A DNA stretch of 64,000 nt, taken from NCBI GenBank assembly GCA_001874155.1, contig MPDB01000003.1:104404-168403 (forward strand), written 5' to 3'. Source of the stretch: Vibrio sp. MedPE-SWchi. GTDB taxonomy: Bacteria > Pseudomonadota > Gammaproteobacteria > Enterobacterales > Vibrionaceae. Within the stretch, counting starts at the first letter, position 1; each line of letters opens with the position of its first letter. Below the pieces are notes generated by a model. It had not been told where the DNA came from, did not search any database, and saw only the letters and a program-made list of their open reading frames with translations. The translations under genes and the position numbers were made by a program. Below are positions 1 to 8,493 of the stretch, piece after piece.

Positions 1-1
1 C

Positions 2-937
2 ATCGCCCCCCAAGAACTGACGAAAGAGATTGATAGGAGCTGGCGAGTAACCAGTTACTCTGGGCTCGTTAAGCAGGGCGGTCATCAATCGCATTACGAC
101 GCCAGTATCGAAATTCAAGGGTTTGATATCGACTCTGTTGATGAACAAACGGAAGACGATTTGATCGAGCCTGAGCGTTCAATCTTTACGTTTCCTCGCG
201 GTGCTCGCCCAGGTACGTTTCTACATACACTGTTTGAAGAGGTTGAGTTTACGTTTCCTGCTGAAGAAGAGAGCAATCAAGCCATCATTAGCGAGCTAAT
301 GGAGAAAGAGCAGCTAGAAGAGCATTGGCTGCCTATTTTACAGCAGCTTGTCGATACCGTATTAAGTACACCACTTGATGGTGACTCGTTATGTTTGAAC
401 CAAAAGCAGCCATCGCAACGCTTGGTTGAGATGGAATTTTTATTGCCGATTGAGGTTCTCACCGCGAATGGGTTAACGCAGGCGATCAGTCGCCACGATG
501 AACTCTCCGCTAAGGCTGGGGCATTAGGGTTTCAAACCGTGAAAGGAATGCTAAAAGGCTTTATCGATTTGATTTTTGAGCACCAAGGGAAGTATTACGT
601 CCTAGACTGGAAGTCGAACCATTTGGGCGATGATGTGACTTGCTATCATGGTGAAGCGCTTAAGGCGGCGATGGCTGATCATCGATACGACTTACAGTAC
701 CAGATATACGCACTCGCCTTGCATCGATTCTTACGCAGCCGAATGGGCCACTATGATTACAACCAGCACTTTGGTGGTGTGTATTACCTATTTCTGCGTG
801 GCATGGACGGGCAATCTGAGCATGGCATCTTTTCTCAGAAACCAAGCTTAGCGTTACTCGAAGAGATGGATAAACTCATTGATGGTGACTCATCCAATGT
901 TGGCATTAGTACTGACCAAATGGAGCTCGATTTTTAA
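2..937 (+). CDS. recB: RecBCD exonuclease V subunit RecB, C-terminal part (5' end outside window)
   Basis: This is the last 311 codons of RecB, open from the window edge. It carries the nuclease domain of the RecBCD helicase-nuclease, which processes double-strand breaks and foreign linear DNA. The catalytic metal-binding motif is visible as GFIDLIF (Asp) followed by VLDWKSN (Asp and Lys), matching D1067, D1080 and K1082 of E. coli. The upstream His of the nuclease site is in GTFLHTLFE. An internal TTG at 161 only looks like a start; the frame is open upstream with clear RecB sequence. The stop codon overlaps the recD start by one base (TAATG), so translation is probably coupled. Confidence 0.96.
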   Translation: MAPQELTKEIDRSWRVTSYSGLVKQGGHQSHYDASIEIQGFDIDSVDEQTEDDLIEPERSIFTFPRGARPGTFLHTLFEEVEFTFPAEEESNQAIISELMEKEQLEEHWLPILQQLVDTVLSTPLDGDSLCLNQKQPSQRLVEMEFLLPIEVLTANGLTQAISRHDELSAKAGALGFQTVKGMLKGFIDLIFEHQGKYYVLDWKSNHLGDDVTCYHGEALKAAMADHRYDLQYQIYALALHRFLRSRMGHYDYNQHFGGVYYLFLRGMDGQSEHGIFSQKPSLALLEEMDKLIDGDSSNVGISTDQMELDF

Positions 938-3186
938 TGGCGACGACACTTATTGATACTTTACAAACCCTCGCGCTAAAAGGTGCGATTCGCCAGATCG
1001 ACTATCAATTTGCTCGATTCGTTGCCTCACAAGAGAGCGAAGCTGGGCAAGAGGTGGGTTTTCTTGCTGGATTAGTCAGTTATGAGTTGAGCAAAGGCAA
1101 TATCTGTTTGGTTATTTCAGAGCCTTCTTCGCCAACGGTAGAAAACCTGAATACTCAGTCTCGTTCTCTTGAAGGTGATAGCCCGGAAGAGCCTTCTATT
1201 GCGCCTCACCAGTGGGCGATTCAGCTTGGGTTGTATGGGGAAGCCGCTTTAACACTCACTCAGCAGTTAGCAAAATTAAATTGGCTGGCAGTGATCAAAA
1301 ACTCAAATATGATTGGTGTTCAAGGTGAATCGATACCGATGATGTTTGATGGACACCGTTTGTATCTACACCGTTATTGGCAGTACGAAATGGGGTTGTC
1401 GAAACGGTTAGTGAGCTTTGGGTCACCGATGATCTTAAAGCCTAGTGAGATCCAAACGCTGTCCAATCTGCTCGATGTATTGTTCCAACGCAGTTATCAC
1501 TATCTATTTAATGCACTGCAGAAAGGCAGTGATAACGACGGCACTGCCGCCTCCCTAAGCCAAGTACAGAGGCAGCAAATTGTTTGCGATCACCTAGATG
1601 TTGTTGAAGATGGTGGATTGGATTGGAGCGCGATTGATGAAGTCCTTATGGCTGCATCCAGAAGTGTAGACTTAACCGCGCTCGATTCATTAGTACCGCT
1701 CGCGGTTTGTGTGAATTGGCAAAAAGTCGCGGCGGCTGTCGCGTTAACGCGTCGATTTGCCGTCATCTCTGGTGGGCCAGGAACGGGCAAAACAACCACG
1801 GTAACCAAATTGTTAGCCGCTTTGATTACCCAAGCTGAACAGGTTGAGATAGTGCCTACGATTCGATTGGTTGCGCCTACAGGAAAAGCCGCAGCGCGTT
1901 TGACTGAGTCGATAGGCAAAGCCATTTCGGAGCTTTCAGTTTCCCCTGATCTAAAAGCTAAAATCCCTACTCAAGCGAGTACGATACACCGCTTGTTAGG
2001 AGCGATACCGAATAGTGCTGAATTCCGCCATAACCGATCGAATCCTCTTCATCTAGACATTCTTGTGATCGATGAGGCATCCATGGTTGATTTGCCGATG
2101 ATGTATAAGGTTGTCGATGCATTGCCAGATAATGCTCGATTGCTTTTGTTGGGTGACAAAGACCAATTGGCCTCAGTCGAAGCCGGCTCTGTACTGGGTG
2201 ATATCTGTTCATTTCAGCAATTTGGTTACAGCTCAGAGCAGACACAATTATTGCAAAGTTTGACCTCTTTTGATGCTTTAGGCGCAGAGAATCAAGCCAC
2301 AAATACAAGCCAACAGCGAGTCGCAATAAATCGTGAAACATACACGGGTCAAGGTTTGGGGGATAGCCTATGTATGCTGCAAAAGAGTTTCCGGTTTGAC
2401 GCTCGTTCAGGCATTGGACAATTGGCGAAGGCGATTAACTCGGGTCAAGCAAGTCGAGTTGATAAGGTGCTGGCGTTAGAGTTTGACGATATAGAGATGC
2501 GCACTCTAAACAGTGAGCATTACAATCATATGCTCATAACCTTGGTCGAAGAGTATGGCAAGTATTTGCAGCAGATTCATGTGTCTAGAAGCGATGTCAC
2601 ACAATCGCAGCAGGAGCAAATGAGCCGAGCGCAAGTGGCGTTGCAGCAATTCTCGCTCTGTCGGCTGCTTTGTGCGGTTAGGGAAGGGGATTTCGGGGTA
2701 TCGGGTCTTAATTATCGAATCGAACGAGCATTGACAACGAAACGCTTAATTCGCCCCAATGACGAGCTATGGTATCCAGGGCGCCCAGTGATGGTGACTC
2801 AAAATGACCATGGACTAGAGCTGTATAACGGCGACATTGGTATCTGCATGATTGACTACGCCGATGAAAACAGACGCTTAAAGGTCTTCTTTGAACTGCC
2901 AGACGGAAGCGTCAAGTCGGTGTTGCCAAGTCGAGTCCCTAGCCATGAGACCGCTTATGCAATGACGATCCATAAATCTCAGGGCAGTGAGTTTTCTTTA
3001 ACCATGATGATCTTACCGCCAGACTATAGCCCAGTGTTGACGCGCGAATTGATTTACACCGGAATTACGCGAGCAAAAAATCGCTTAGCCTTGTACAGCA
3101 ATTTGAATGTTTTAAAACGAGGGATTCGAGTGAAAACGGAACGAGCAAGCGGATTAGTAGAGCGTTTGCAGCAGTTAAGTCGTTAA
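937..3186 (+). CDS. recD: RecBCD exonuclease V subunit RecD
   Basis: RecD is the fast 5'-3' helicase motor of RecBCD, a superfamily 1B helicase. The Walker A motif GGPGTGKTTT lies near residues 279-288. LVIDEASMVD is motif II, LLLLGDKDQLASVEAGSV is motif III, and the C-terminal AMTIHKSQGSEF and YTGITRAKNRL are motifs V and VI. At 749 residues it is longer than the E. coli protein (608). Part of the extra length is low-similarity sequence after motif III (about residues 425-470), and another part follows motif IV. The start overlaps the recB stop by one base. No strong T-rich terminator follows it. Confidence 0.96.
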   Translation: MATTLIDTLQTLALKGAIRQIDYQFARFVASQESEAGQEVGFLAGLVSYELSKGNICLVISEPSSPTVENLNTQSRSLEGDSPEEPSIAPHQWAIQLGLYGEAALTLTQQLAKLNWLAVIKNSNMIGVQGESIPMMFDGHRLYLHRYWQYEMGLSKRLVSFGSPMILKPSEIQTLSNLLDVLFQRSYHYLFNALQKGSDNDGTAASLSQVQRQQIVCDHLDVVEDGGLDWSAIDEVLMAASRSVDLTALDSLVPLAVCVNWQKVAAAVALTRRFAVISGGPGTGKTTTVTKLLAALITQAEQVEIVPTIRLVAPTGKAAARLTESIGKAISELSVSPDLKAKIPTQASTIHRLLGAIPNSAEFRHNRSNPLHLDILVIDEASMVDLPMMYKVVDALPDNARLLLLGDKDQLASVEAGSVLGDICSFQQFGYSSEQTQLLQSLTSFDALGAENQATNTSQQRVAINRETYTGQGLGDSLCMLQKSFRFDARSGIGQLAKAINSGQASRVDKVLALEFDDIEMRTLNSEHYNHMLITLVEEYGKYLQQIHVSRSDVTQSQQEQMSRAQVALQQFSLCRLLCAVREGDFGVSGLNYRIERALTTKRLIRPNDELWYPGRPVMVTQNDHGLELYNGDIGICMIDYADENRRLKVFFELPDGSVKSVLPSRVPSHETAYAMTIHKSQGSEFSLTMMILPPDYSPVLTRELIYTGITRAKNRLALYSNLNVLKRGIRVKTERASGLVERLQQLSR

Positions 3187-3719
3187 TTTGGACTGGAATC
3201 AATTATGAAGCTAGAGAGGGAGTGATAAGCAACCATCCCTGGTTACTTGATTGTTTGTTGTATCAAACAGACTTTTTATAGCGAGTTTATTGCATAGTGA
3301 AACACGGCAGCAATGGGTGTTTGCACTAAACGGCGCTAGTAAAAGAGATACTGTTTATTTTGTAGCGTTCCTGATAATTCAAAATGAAGGCTTTTAAGCC
3401 TTCATTGACAGGAAAAACGCAGTGTACATCTAAGCCTTCTAAAAAGTGGTTATCAGCCATATCCCAAAAACTTTGGATAGAGTTACATATGACGGTCTTC
3501 ATCGACAATTTGCTCTTAGTTACTTGTTTTAGTATTAAGGCATTCCATGCGGGCCCAACTGAGTTAGGCAAAGAGTCCAATGACCCCGAAAGGGAGCTCC
3601 TCATTTGAGGAGTTCGAATTTTAACCACATTTTCAAATTAAATAAAGCATGTCTTTGTCAGGATTTCTATGAAATCGATTACTTATTGTTCTAATAATGA
3701 GAAAGTGCTTTATTTATCA
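3187..3719. repeat. Gene-free stretch with palindromes; candidate interspersed repeat-like element
   Basis: This 533 bp region between recD and argA holds no gene I trust. Both strands have ORFs of 74-100 codons that overlap each other over 3326-3628, which suggests an unusual open structure rather than two genes. Visible structures are a perfect 24 bp palindrome at 3383-3406 (11 bp arms), a hairpin at 3597-3612 (CTCCTCA/TGAGGAG), and 9 bp arms AATAAAGCA at 3641-3649 and TGCTTTATT at 3706-3714. The translated segment resembles short hypothetical proteins I believe recur between genes in Vibrio genomes, but that is memory only. It could be a dispersed non-coding repeat, a decayed mobile element or a small RNA. 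Confidence 0.4.
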
Positions 3720-5099
3720 TCAAACTCTAAGAGCGAGTATTTTAGAGCGACGTTGATAGTTATATAGGCTTTGTTTTGCCATTGGCAAAGATTCAACGCC
3801 GGCCTCGTAAAAGCCTTGTTCTCTAAACCAGTGCAGACTGTGGGTTGTGAGGACAAAAATAGTATTGATACCCTGAGACTTCGATTGCAGCTTCATGTGC
3901 TCAAGGAGCAGTAAGCCACGATTGCCATCTCGGTATTCAGGGTCGATAGCCACACAAGCCATCTCAGCCATGTTTTCATCTTTGTATGGGTAAAGTGCCG
4001 CGCAGCCGATAATCAGGCCGTCTTTTTCGATAATGGTAAATTGATGGATCTCTTGTTCGAGCTGCTCTCTAGAGCGCCTAACAAGAACGCCTTGCTCTTC
4101 ATGAGGGCGGATAAGATCTAAGATCCCACCAATATCATCGATCTGTGCATTGCGAACCTGCTCAGCACTGGCCATCACGACTTGGGTACCGATACCGTCG
4201 AGCGAGAAAAGCTCCTGTATCAGCGCGCCATCATCTTTATAACTGATCAAATGACTGCGAGGCACGCCGGCGCGACAAGCCGCGGTAGCGGCCCGTAAAA
4301 AACGTGTCGTGCCTGAGGAATCATCCAGAGTGACCTTGTGGCTGTTGGCGGTTACTTCATTGTCTGAAGATGTTGTCTTCGCGCCTTTCTCAAGCAACTT
4401 ATCGACATCTTTAGGGAAAAGCTCGGCAATCGCATTACCGTTTTCATCAATGACGCCTTGCTCTGAGCAGAACCCGATGAGTTTGTCTGCGCCAAGTTTT
4501 ATTGCCACTTGCGTAGCGACTTCTTCCGAAAGAAGGTTGAAGGAATCACCAGTTACCGAGCTCGCTATTGGCCCTAAAAGTACGATGGAGTTTTGTGCAA
4601 GCGCGCGATTGATGCCTTCTTTGTCGATGCGTCGAATCCTTCCACTGTGGCAGTAATCGACCCCATCATCTATACCTAATGGTTGAGAGACAATAAAATT
4701 GCCACTCACGACATTCAATTGAGTACCGGCCATTGGAGTATTGTTGAGGCTCATTGATAGACGTGCCGTTATAGCCAGTTGCAGTTGCCCTGCCGCTTGC
4801 ATGACAAAGTTTAGGGTTTTCTCGTCGGTGACACGGACGCCTTTGTGATAGGGTGTTTCGATATCATTTGATTGAAGGATTTGGTTGATTTGTGGACGAG
4901 CGCCATGAACTAACACAATCCTAACACCCAAACTATGAAGTAATGATAAATCATTAATAATGTTGGTGAAATTTTTGTCAGCGACCGCTTCACCACCGAG
5001 CATGATGACCATGGTTTTCCCACGGTGGGCATTGACATAAGGCGCTGATTGGCGGAACCCTTTCACTAAGGCTGTGCTACGAATCTTCAAAGTAGTCAT
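3720..5099 (-). CDS. argA: Amino-acid N-acetyltransferase (N-acetylglutamate synthase) ArgA
   Basis: ArgA makes N-acetylglutamate from glutamate and acetyl-CoA, the first committed step of arginine synthesis in the cytoplasm. The N-terminal amino-acid kinase-like domain (about residues 25-290) shows [12 protein letters not shown] and [12 protein letters not shown]. The C-terminal GNAT acetyltransferase domain (about 310-450) shows [16 protein letters not shown] for acetyl-CoA binding. At 459 residues it exceeds the E. coli enzyme (443), mainly through a Ser/Thr-rich insert near 240-262 between LEKGAK and GTTRFLRAA. It stands alone and converges on recD. Tandem ArgR-like boxes lie just upstream, which fits arginine repression. 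Confidence 0.96.
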   Translation of the reverse strand: MTTLKIRSTALVKGFRQSAPYVNAHRGKTMVIMLGGEAVADKNFTNIINDLSLLHSLGVRIVLVHGARPQINQILQSNDIETPYHKGVRVTDEKTLNFVMQAAGQLQLAITARLSMSLNNTPMAGTQLNVVSGNFIVSQPLGIDDGVDYCHSGRIRRIDKEGINRALAQNSIVLLGPIASSVTGDSFNLLSEEVATQVAIKLGADKLIGFCSEQGVIDENGNAIAELFPKDVDKLLEKGAKTTSSDNEVTANSHKVTLDDSSGTTRFLRAATAACRAGVPRSHLISYKDDGALIQELFSLDGIGTQVVMASAEQVRNAQIDDIGGILDLIRPHEEQGVLVRRSREQLEQEIHQFTIIEKDGLIIGCAALYPYKDENMAEMACVAIDPEYRDGNRGLLLLEHMKLQSKSQGINTIFVLTTHSLHWFREQGFYEAGVESLPMAKQSLYNYQRRSKILALRV

Positions 5100-5101
5100 C
5101 C

Positions 5102-5140
5102 GTTGAATTTATATGTGAATATAGTGCCTTTTTATTCATT
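5102..5140 (-). promoter_or_regulatory. Candidate tandem ARG boxes (ArgR operator) of argA
   Basis: On the + strand, TGAATTTATATGTG (5104-5117) and TGCCTTTTTATTCA (5125-5138) each keep one good half of the ARG-box palindrome TGAAT-N4-ATTCA. Their centres are 21 bp apart, the usual spacing of two 18 bp boxes separated by 3 bp. The pair sits directly before the argA start. Each box has one degenerate half, so the call rests on spacing and context. Confidence 0.45.
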
Positions 5141-5293
5141 TGTGAGCAAGGGTTTTATTGTGCAAAAGGCGATTTAAAGAAGCACCCAATAAGATGAAAA
5201 GTAGTACTAGAATAAACACGCTCTTTGTTGTCTGTAGCAGCGACTTAACTCACTACCGTTAAGTATGGTTTTACATGAAATGAGCAGTGAATA

Positions 5294-5752
5294 ATGGCGA
5301 ATACCAAAAAGGCACAGCAAGCCTTATATAAACGAGCAGCACCGAAAAAAAATGCCAAAAAAGCCCAGCGTAAAAAATGGCGGGAAATATTGGTGTTTCT
5401 GTCGATAGCGGTGGTTTCGATCGCGGCTGTTATTAGTTACAGCTTTCTGTATGAAAAAATTCGCTTTTCGCTGGTGGATCAAAAATCGATACACGGCGTA
5501 TGGATTGAACAAAACGTTGCTGATTACGCAACGAATGAGATAACGATAGACTCAGACGGGATTAATATTTCAGGTGGCGTAGTGGCAACACGGTATCATT
5601 TTGATGGGGACATTTTAGAATATCAGACTGGTGGTACTCTGCATCGATTCCGAATGCTGAATGAAGGGAATACGGAAATGATGCAAATCTCAGAGGCGCA
5701 TTACAATCCAATTTACCGATTAGTTGAGAAGCACGAGGAACAATTGCGTTAA
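5294..5752 (+). CDS. DUF2850 family membrane-anchored protein
   Basis: This 152-residue protein has a very basic N terminus (many Lys/Arg in residues 4-30), one hydrophobic segment at about 32-53, and a C-terminal part likely to be periplasmic. I recognise it as a Vibrio DUF2850 protein; the function is unknown. The C-terminal part has the look of a small beta-rich lipocalin-like or sensor fold (repeated ITIDSDGINISG, YHFDGDILEYQTGG, LHRFRMLNEG), but that is only an impression. It is a single gene between divergent argA and mltA. Start chosen at the ATG at 5294 before the lysine-rich leader. Confidence 0.75.
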   Translation: MANTKKAQQALYKRAAPKKNAKKAQRKKWREILVFLSIAVVSIAAVISYSFLYEKIRFSLVDQKSIHGVWIEQNVADYATNEITIDSDGINISGGVVATRYHFDGDILEYQTGGTLHRFRMLNEGNTEMMQISEAHYNPIYRLVEKHEEQLR

Positions 5753-5878
5753 TCGGTTTCGATAAGGTAACGTCAGAGGTAATATTGCCGTCAATTTAGC
5801 ACCATTTTACGATTAGGTAATTGAGTTCTTATCAAGAGTTTGTCATCCTCTTGGTACTGAATTTAAGGAACTTTCCCA

Positions 5879-6982
5879 GTGCTCAAAAAAACGCTCCCCC
5901 TAATCGCTGCCGCTTTTCTTTTTGGCTGTGCGCAACCGACCGAACGTGCTCAGCAATATCTTGATAGTGAGTTTCCATCGACACTTAATCAAATTGCCGT
6001 CGTTGAATCCAATGTTCCACGAGATTTCACTAAATTCTCCAAGCAAGCTGAACAGGTTGTCCAGAATTCCCCATCGATGGCTCAGACATTCGAGCCGCTC
6101 TACGAGAAACTGAATGAATGGGCGTTACAAAGTGGTGATCCAACCGAGCTGGCCAACTTTGATATAGAGTTCGCTCAGTTAGGTGGTGGTGATGACCAGG
6201 GAAATGTTCTTTTTACGGGCTATTTTTCTCCCGTGATGGAGCTTCGCCACGAGGCCGACGAAACGTATAAGTACCCAGTCTATGGATTGCCAGAATGTGA
6301 GAGCGAGTGTCCCACTAGAGCTCAGATTTATGACGGTGCGTTGGAAGGTTTAGGACTTGAACTGGGTTACGCGGCAAACCGTATCGATCCTTTCATCATG
6401 GAAGTGCAAGGCAGTGGTTTTGTTCATTTTGAGGATGACGATACATTAGAGTATTTCGCGTATGCAGGTAAAAATAACCGTGCCTATGTCAGTATTGGCC
6501 GCGTCTTGATTGAACAAGGTGAGGTTGCGCGTGAGAAAATGTCACTTAAGGCCATCAAAGATTGGGTTCTTGCCAATGATGAGCAAGTGGTTCAGGAACT
6601 TCTTGAGCAAAACCCTTCCTTTGTTTTCTTTGCGCCAAAAGACGCCGCGCCAGTAACGGGTACCGCGGGAATTCCTCTTCTCCCAATGGCTTCAGTCGCT
6701 GGCGATCGCACAATTCTACCAATGGGGACACCAATACTGGCGGAAGTTCCACTGCTTAATGCCGACGGAACTTGGAGCGGTGCGCATCAATTAAGGTTGT
6801 TGATTGTTTTAGATACTGGCGGAGCCGTGAAAGAGAATCATCTGGATCTTTATCATGGCATGGGTCCAAGAGCGGGAACGGAAGCGGGTCATTACAAACA
6901 CTTTGGTCGCGTCTGGAAGCTTGGATTGGAAGATTCAGTGACTCAAGCACCTTGGCTAATGCCAGAGGAAAAAACGGAGTAG
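5879..6982 (+). CDS. mltA: Membrane-bound lytic murein transglycosylase A
   Basis: MltA is an outer-membrane lipoprotein that cleaves the MurNAc-GlcNAc bond of peptidoglycan with 1,6-anhydro product formation. The N terminus is a lipoprotein signal with lipobox LFGC, Cys at residue 17. The MltA barrel covers roughly 100-245 (FTGYFSPVMELR, FIMEVQGSGFVHFEDD) and the 3D domain follows, with LIVLDTGGAVKENHLDLYHGMG carrying the catalytic Asp. The start is GTG at 5879, preceded by a good ribosome site (TAAGGA). A strong intrinsic terminator follows at 7015-7047. Confidence 0.95.
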   Translation: MLKKTLPLIAAAFLFGCAQPTERAQQYLDSEFPSTLNQIAVVESNVPRDFTKFSKQAEQVVQNSPSMAQTFEPLYEKLNEWALQSGDPTELANFDIEFAQLGGGDDQGNVLFTGYFSPVMELRHEADETYKYPVYGLPECESECPTRAQIYDGALEGLGLELGYAANRIDPFIMEVQGSGFVHFEDDDTLEYFAYAGKNNRAYVSIGRVLIEQGEVAREKMSLKAIKDWVLANDEQVVQELLEQNPSFVFFAPKDAAPVTGTAGIPLLPMASVAGDRTILPMGTPILAEVPLLNADGTWSGAHQLRLLIVLDTGGAVKENHLDLYHGMGPRAGTEAGHYKHFGRVWKLGLEDSVTQAPWLMPEEKTE

Positions 6983-7014
6983 CGGCGGCGCTCAAAACCG
7001 CTAGACTTTTTTTT

Positions 7015-7047
7015 AAAGAGTGCGTATAAATCGCACTCTTTCTTTTT
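7015..7047 (+). terminator. Intrinsic terminator after mltA
   Basis: Perfect 10 bp arms AAAGAGTGCG and CGCACTCTTT around a 7-base loop, followed by CTTTTT. The tcdA start lies about 20 bases further on. Confidence 0.85.
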
Positions 7048-7065
7048 GTAACCTCATCACTGTGG

Positions 7066-7884
7066 ATGTTTGATATGCGTGAACTCGACACACCAGCCTC
7101 TGAAAATTACGACCAACGCTTTGGTGGTACTCGTCGTTTGTATGGCAGCAGTGAGGTTGAGATCCTTCGAGCAGCGCATGTGTGTGTGATTGGTATCGGT
7201 GGTGTAGGATCGTGGGCGGTTGAAGCTCTTGCTCGTACCGGTGTTGGTGAGCTGACATTGATCGACATGGATGATGTATGCGTGACCAATATTAATCGTC
7301 AAATTCACGCAATGAGTGGAACGGTTGGACAGAGCAAGATTGAAGTGATGGCGGAAAGGGTTCGGTTGATAAACCCTGAGTGTAAGGTCAACCTTATTGA
7401 TGACTTTATTGGCCCAGATAATCAGCAAGAATACCTGAGCCAAGAGTTTGATTACGTTCTTGATGCTATTGATAGCTTGAAAGCAAAGGCCTCATTGCTT
7501 GCATATTGTCGTAGTAACAAGATAAAAGCGATCACCATTGGTGGCGCTGGCGGTCAAACCGATCCGACACAAATCAAAGTGGCAGACTTGACCAAGACGA
7601 TTCAAGATCCACTCGCGAAGAAGTTGAAAGATACATTGCGTCGTTTGCACAACTTCCCTAAAAACCCGCAGCGCAAATTTGGAATAGAGTGTGTGTTTTC
7701 GACGGAGCAGTTGAAATACCCTCAGGCTGATGGCTCTGTGTGTGCGGCTAAATCGACAGCAGATGGCCCTAAGCGTATGGATTGTGCAACAGGATTTGGT
7801 GCTGCGACCGTGGTCACGGCGACGTTCGGTTTTGTTGCGGTATCGAAAATCGTGGAAAAGATCATTGCCAAGCACAGCAAGTAG
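7066..7884 (+). CDS. tcdA: tRNA threonylcarbamoyladenosine dehydratase TcdA (CsdL)
   Basis: TcdA cyclises N6-threonylcarbamoyladenosine at position 37 of ANN-decoding tRNAs to ct6A, using ATP in an E1-like adenylation. The E1/ThiF/MoeB signature is clear: VIGIGGVGSWAVEALARTG (nucleotide-binding loop, about residues 42-60), LIDMDDVCVTNINRQ, and the C-terminal KRMDCATGFGAATVVTATFGF. Length of 272 matches the family. ATG codons at 7066 and 7075 are both possible; the second would remove three residues. It is followed on the same strand by csdE, the sulfur acceptor thought to supply the CSD sulfur system needed for this modification. Confidence 0.95.
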   Translation: MFDMRELDTPASENYDQRFGGTRRLYGSSEVEILRAAHVCVIGIGGVGSWAVEALARTGVGELTLIDMDDVCVTNINRQIHAMSGTVGQSKIEVMAERVRLINPECKVNLIDDFIGPDNQQEYLSQEFDYVLDAIDSLKAKASLLAYCRSNKIKAITIGGAGGQTDPTQIKVADLTKTIQDPLAKKLKDTLRRLHNFPKNPQRKFGIECVFSTEQLKYPQADGSVCAAKSTADGPKRMDCATGFGAATVVTATFGFVAVSKIVEKIIAKHSK

Positions 7885-7974
7885 TTACCTTGACTTGTCA
7901 CGCCCAAGATGAAGACGATAAAGATACAGACGATAAAGAAAAAACGACAAAGCAAAGAACGAAAAGAGATTGAT

Positions 7975-8400
7975 ATGACTGACTTTCCCCGTACACCATT
8001 TGGTCACGATATTACCGTTGAGGAGATTGTCTCAACCATGCAAGCCTATAAAGGCTGGGAAGACAAATATCGTCAGGTGATAAAATGGGGCAAGCTGTTA
8101 CCTAACATGCCTGACGATCTGAAAAATGATCAAGTAACGGTTTTAGGCTGTGAAAGCAAAGTTTGGCTTGTTAGCGCTCAGTATGAAGGCGTGTGGACTT
8201 TTTGTGCGGACTCAGATGCACGTATTGTTCGAGGTTTGATCGCACTCGTATTGGCGGCTTTCGATGGCAAAAGCACGCAACAGATTCAAGAGTTTGATGT
8301 CGATGCGTACTTTGAATCGCTCGGATTGATCTCTCACCTCAGTGCCTCACGCGGTAATGGTTTGAAGGCGATTGTTGAGCAGATAAAGTCAGTAGAATAA
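7975..8400 (+). CDS. csdE: Cysteine desulfuration protein CsdE (SufE family)
   Basis: CsdE accepts persulfide sulfur from CsdA and passes it on. This 141-residue SufE-type protein has the acceptor cysteine at residue 59 (VTVLGCESKVWL). The open frame extends upstream to 7909, adding 22 lysine-rich residues. I choose ATG 7975 because an AAAGAGA ribosome site lies just upstream and the family begins near this point. It lies 90 bases after tcdA and faces its partner csdA across a shared terminator. A second SufE is encoded at 45.9 kb. Confidence 0.92.
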   Translation: MTDFPRTPFGHDITVEEIVSTMQAYKGWEDKYRQVIKWGKLLPNMPDDLKNDQVTVLGCESKVWLVSAQYEGVWTFCADSDARIVRGLIALVLAAFDGKSTQQIQEFDVDAYFESLGLISHLSASRGNGLKAIVEQIKSVE

Positions 8401-8437
8401 GAATACCCCAAGCTACATTCGTTGGTCTTCTCGACTG

Positions 8438-8467
8438 AAAAGGTTCGCATGAGCGAACCTTTTTATT
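8438..8467. terminator. Bidirectional terminator between csdE and csdA
   Basis: Stem AAAAGGTTCGC / GCGAACCTTTTT with a 4-base loop; T-rich on the + side and A-rich on the other, so it can end transcripts from both directions. Confidence 0.85.
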
Positions 8468-8493
8468 TTTAAGCTCTAGCCTGCATTTTAACG

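Noticed and set aside
3384..3608. 74-codon forward ORF and 100-codon reverse ORF (3326-3628) as protein genes
   Set aside because: They overlap on opposite strands, match no family I know and contain large palindromes; treated as one repeat-like region.
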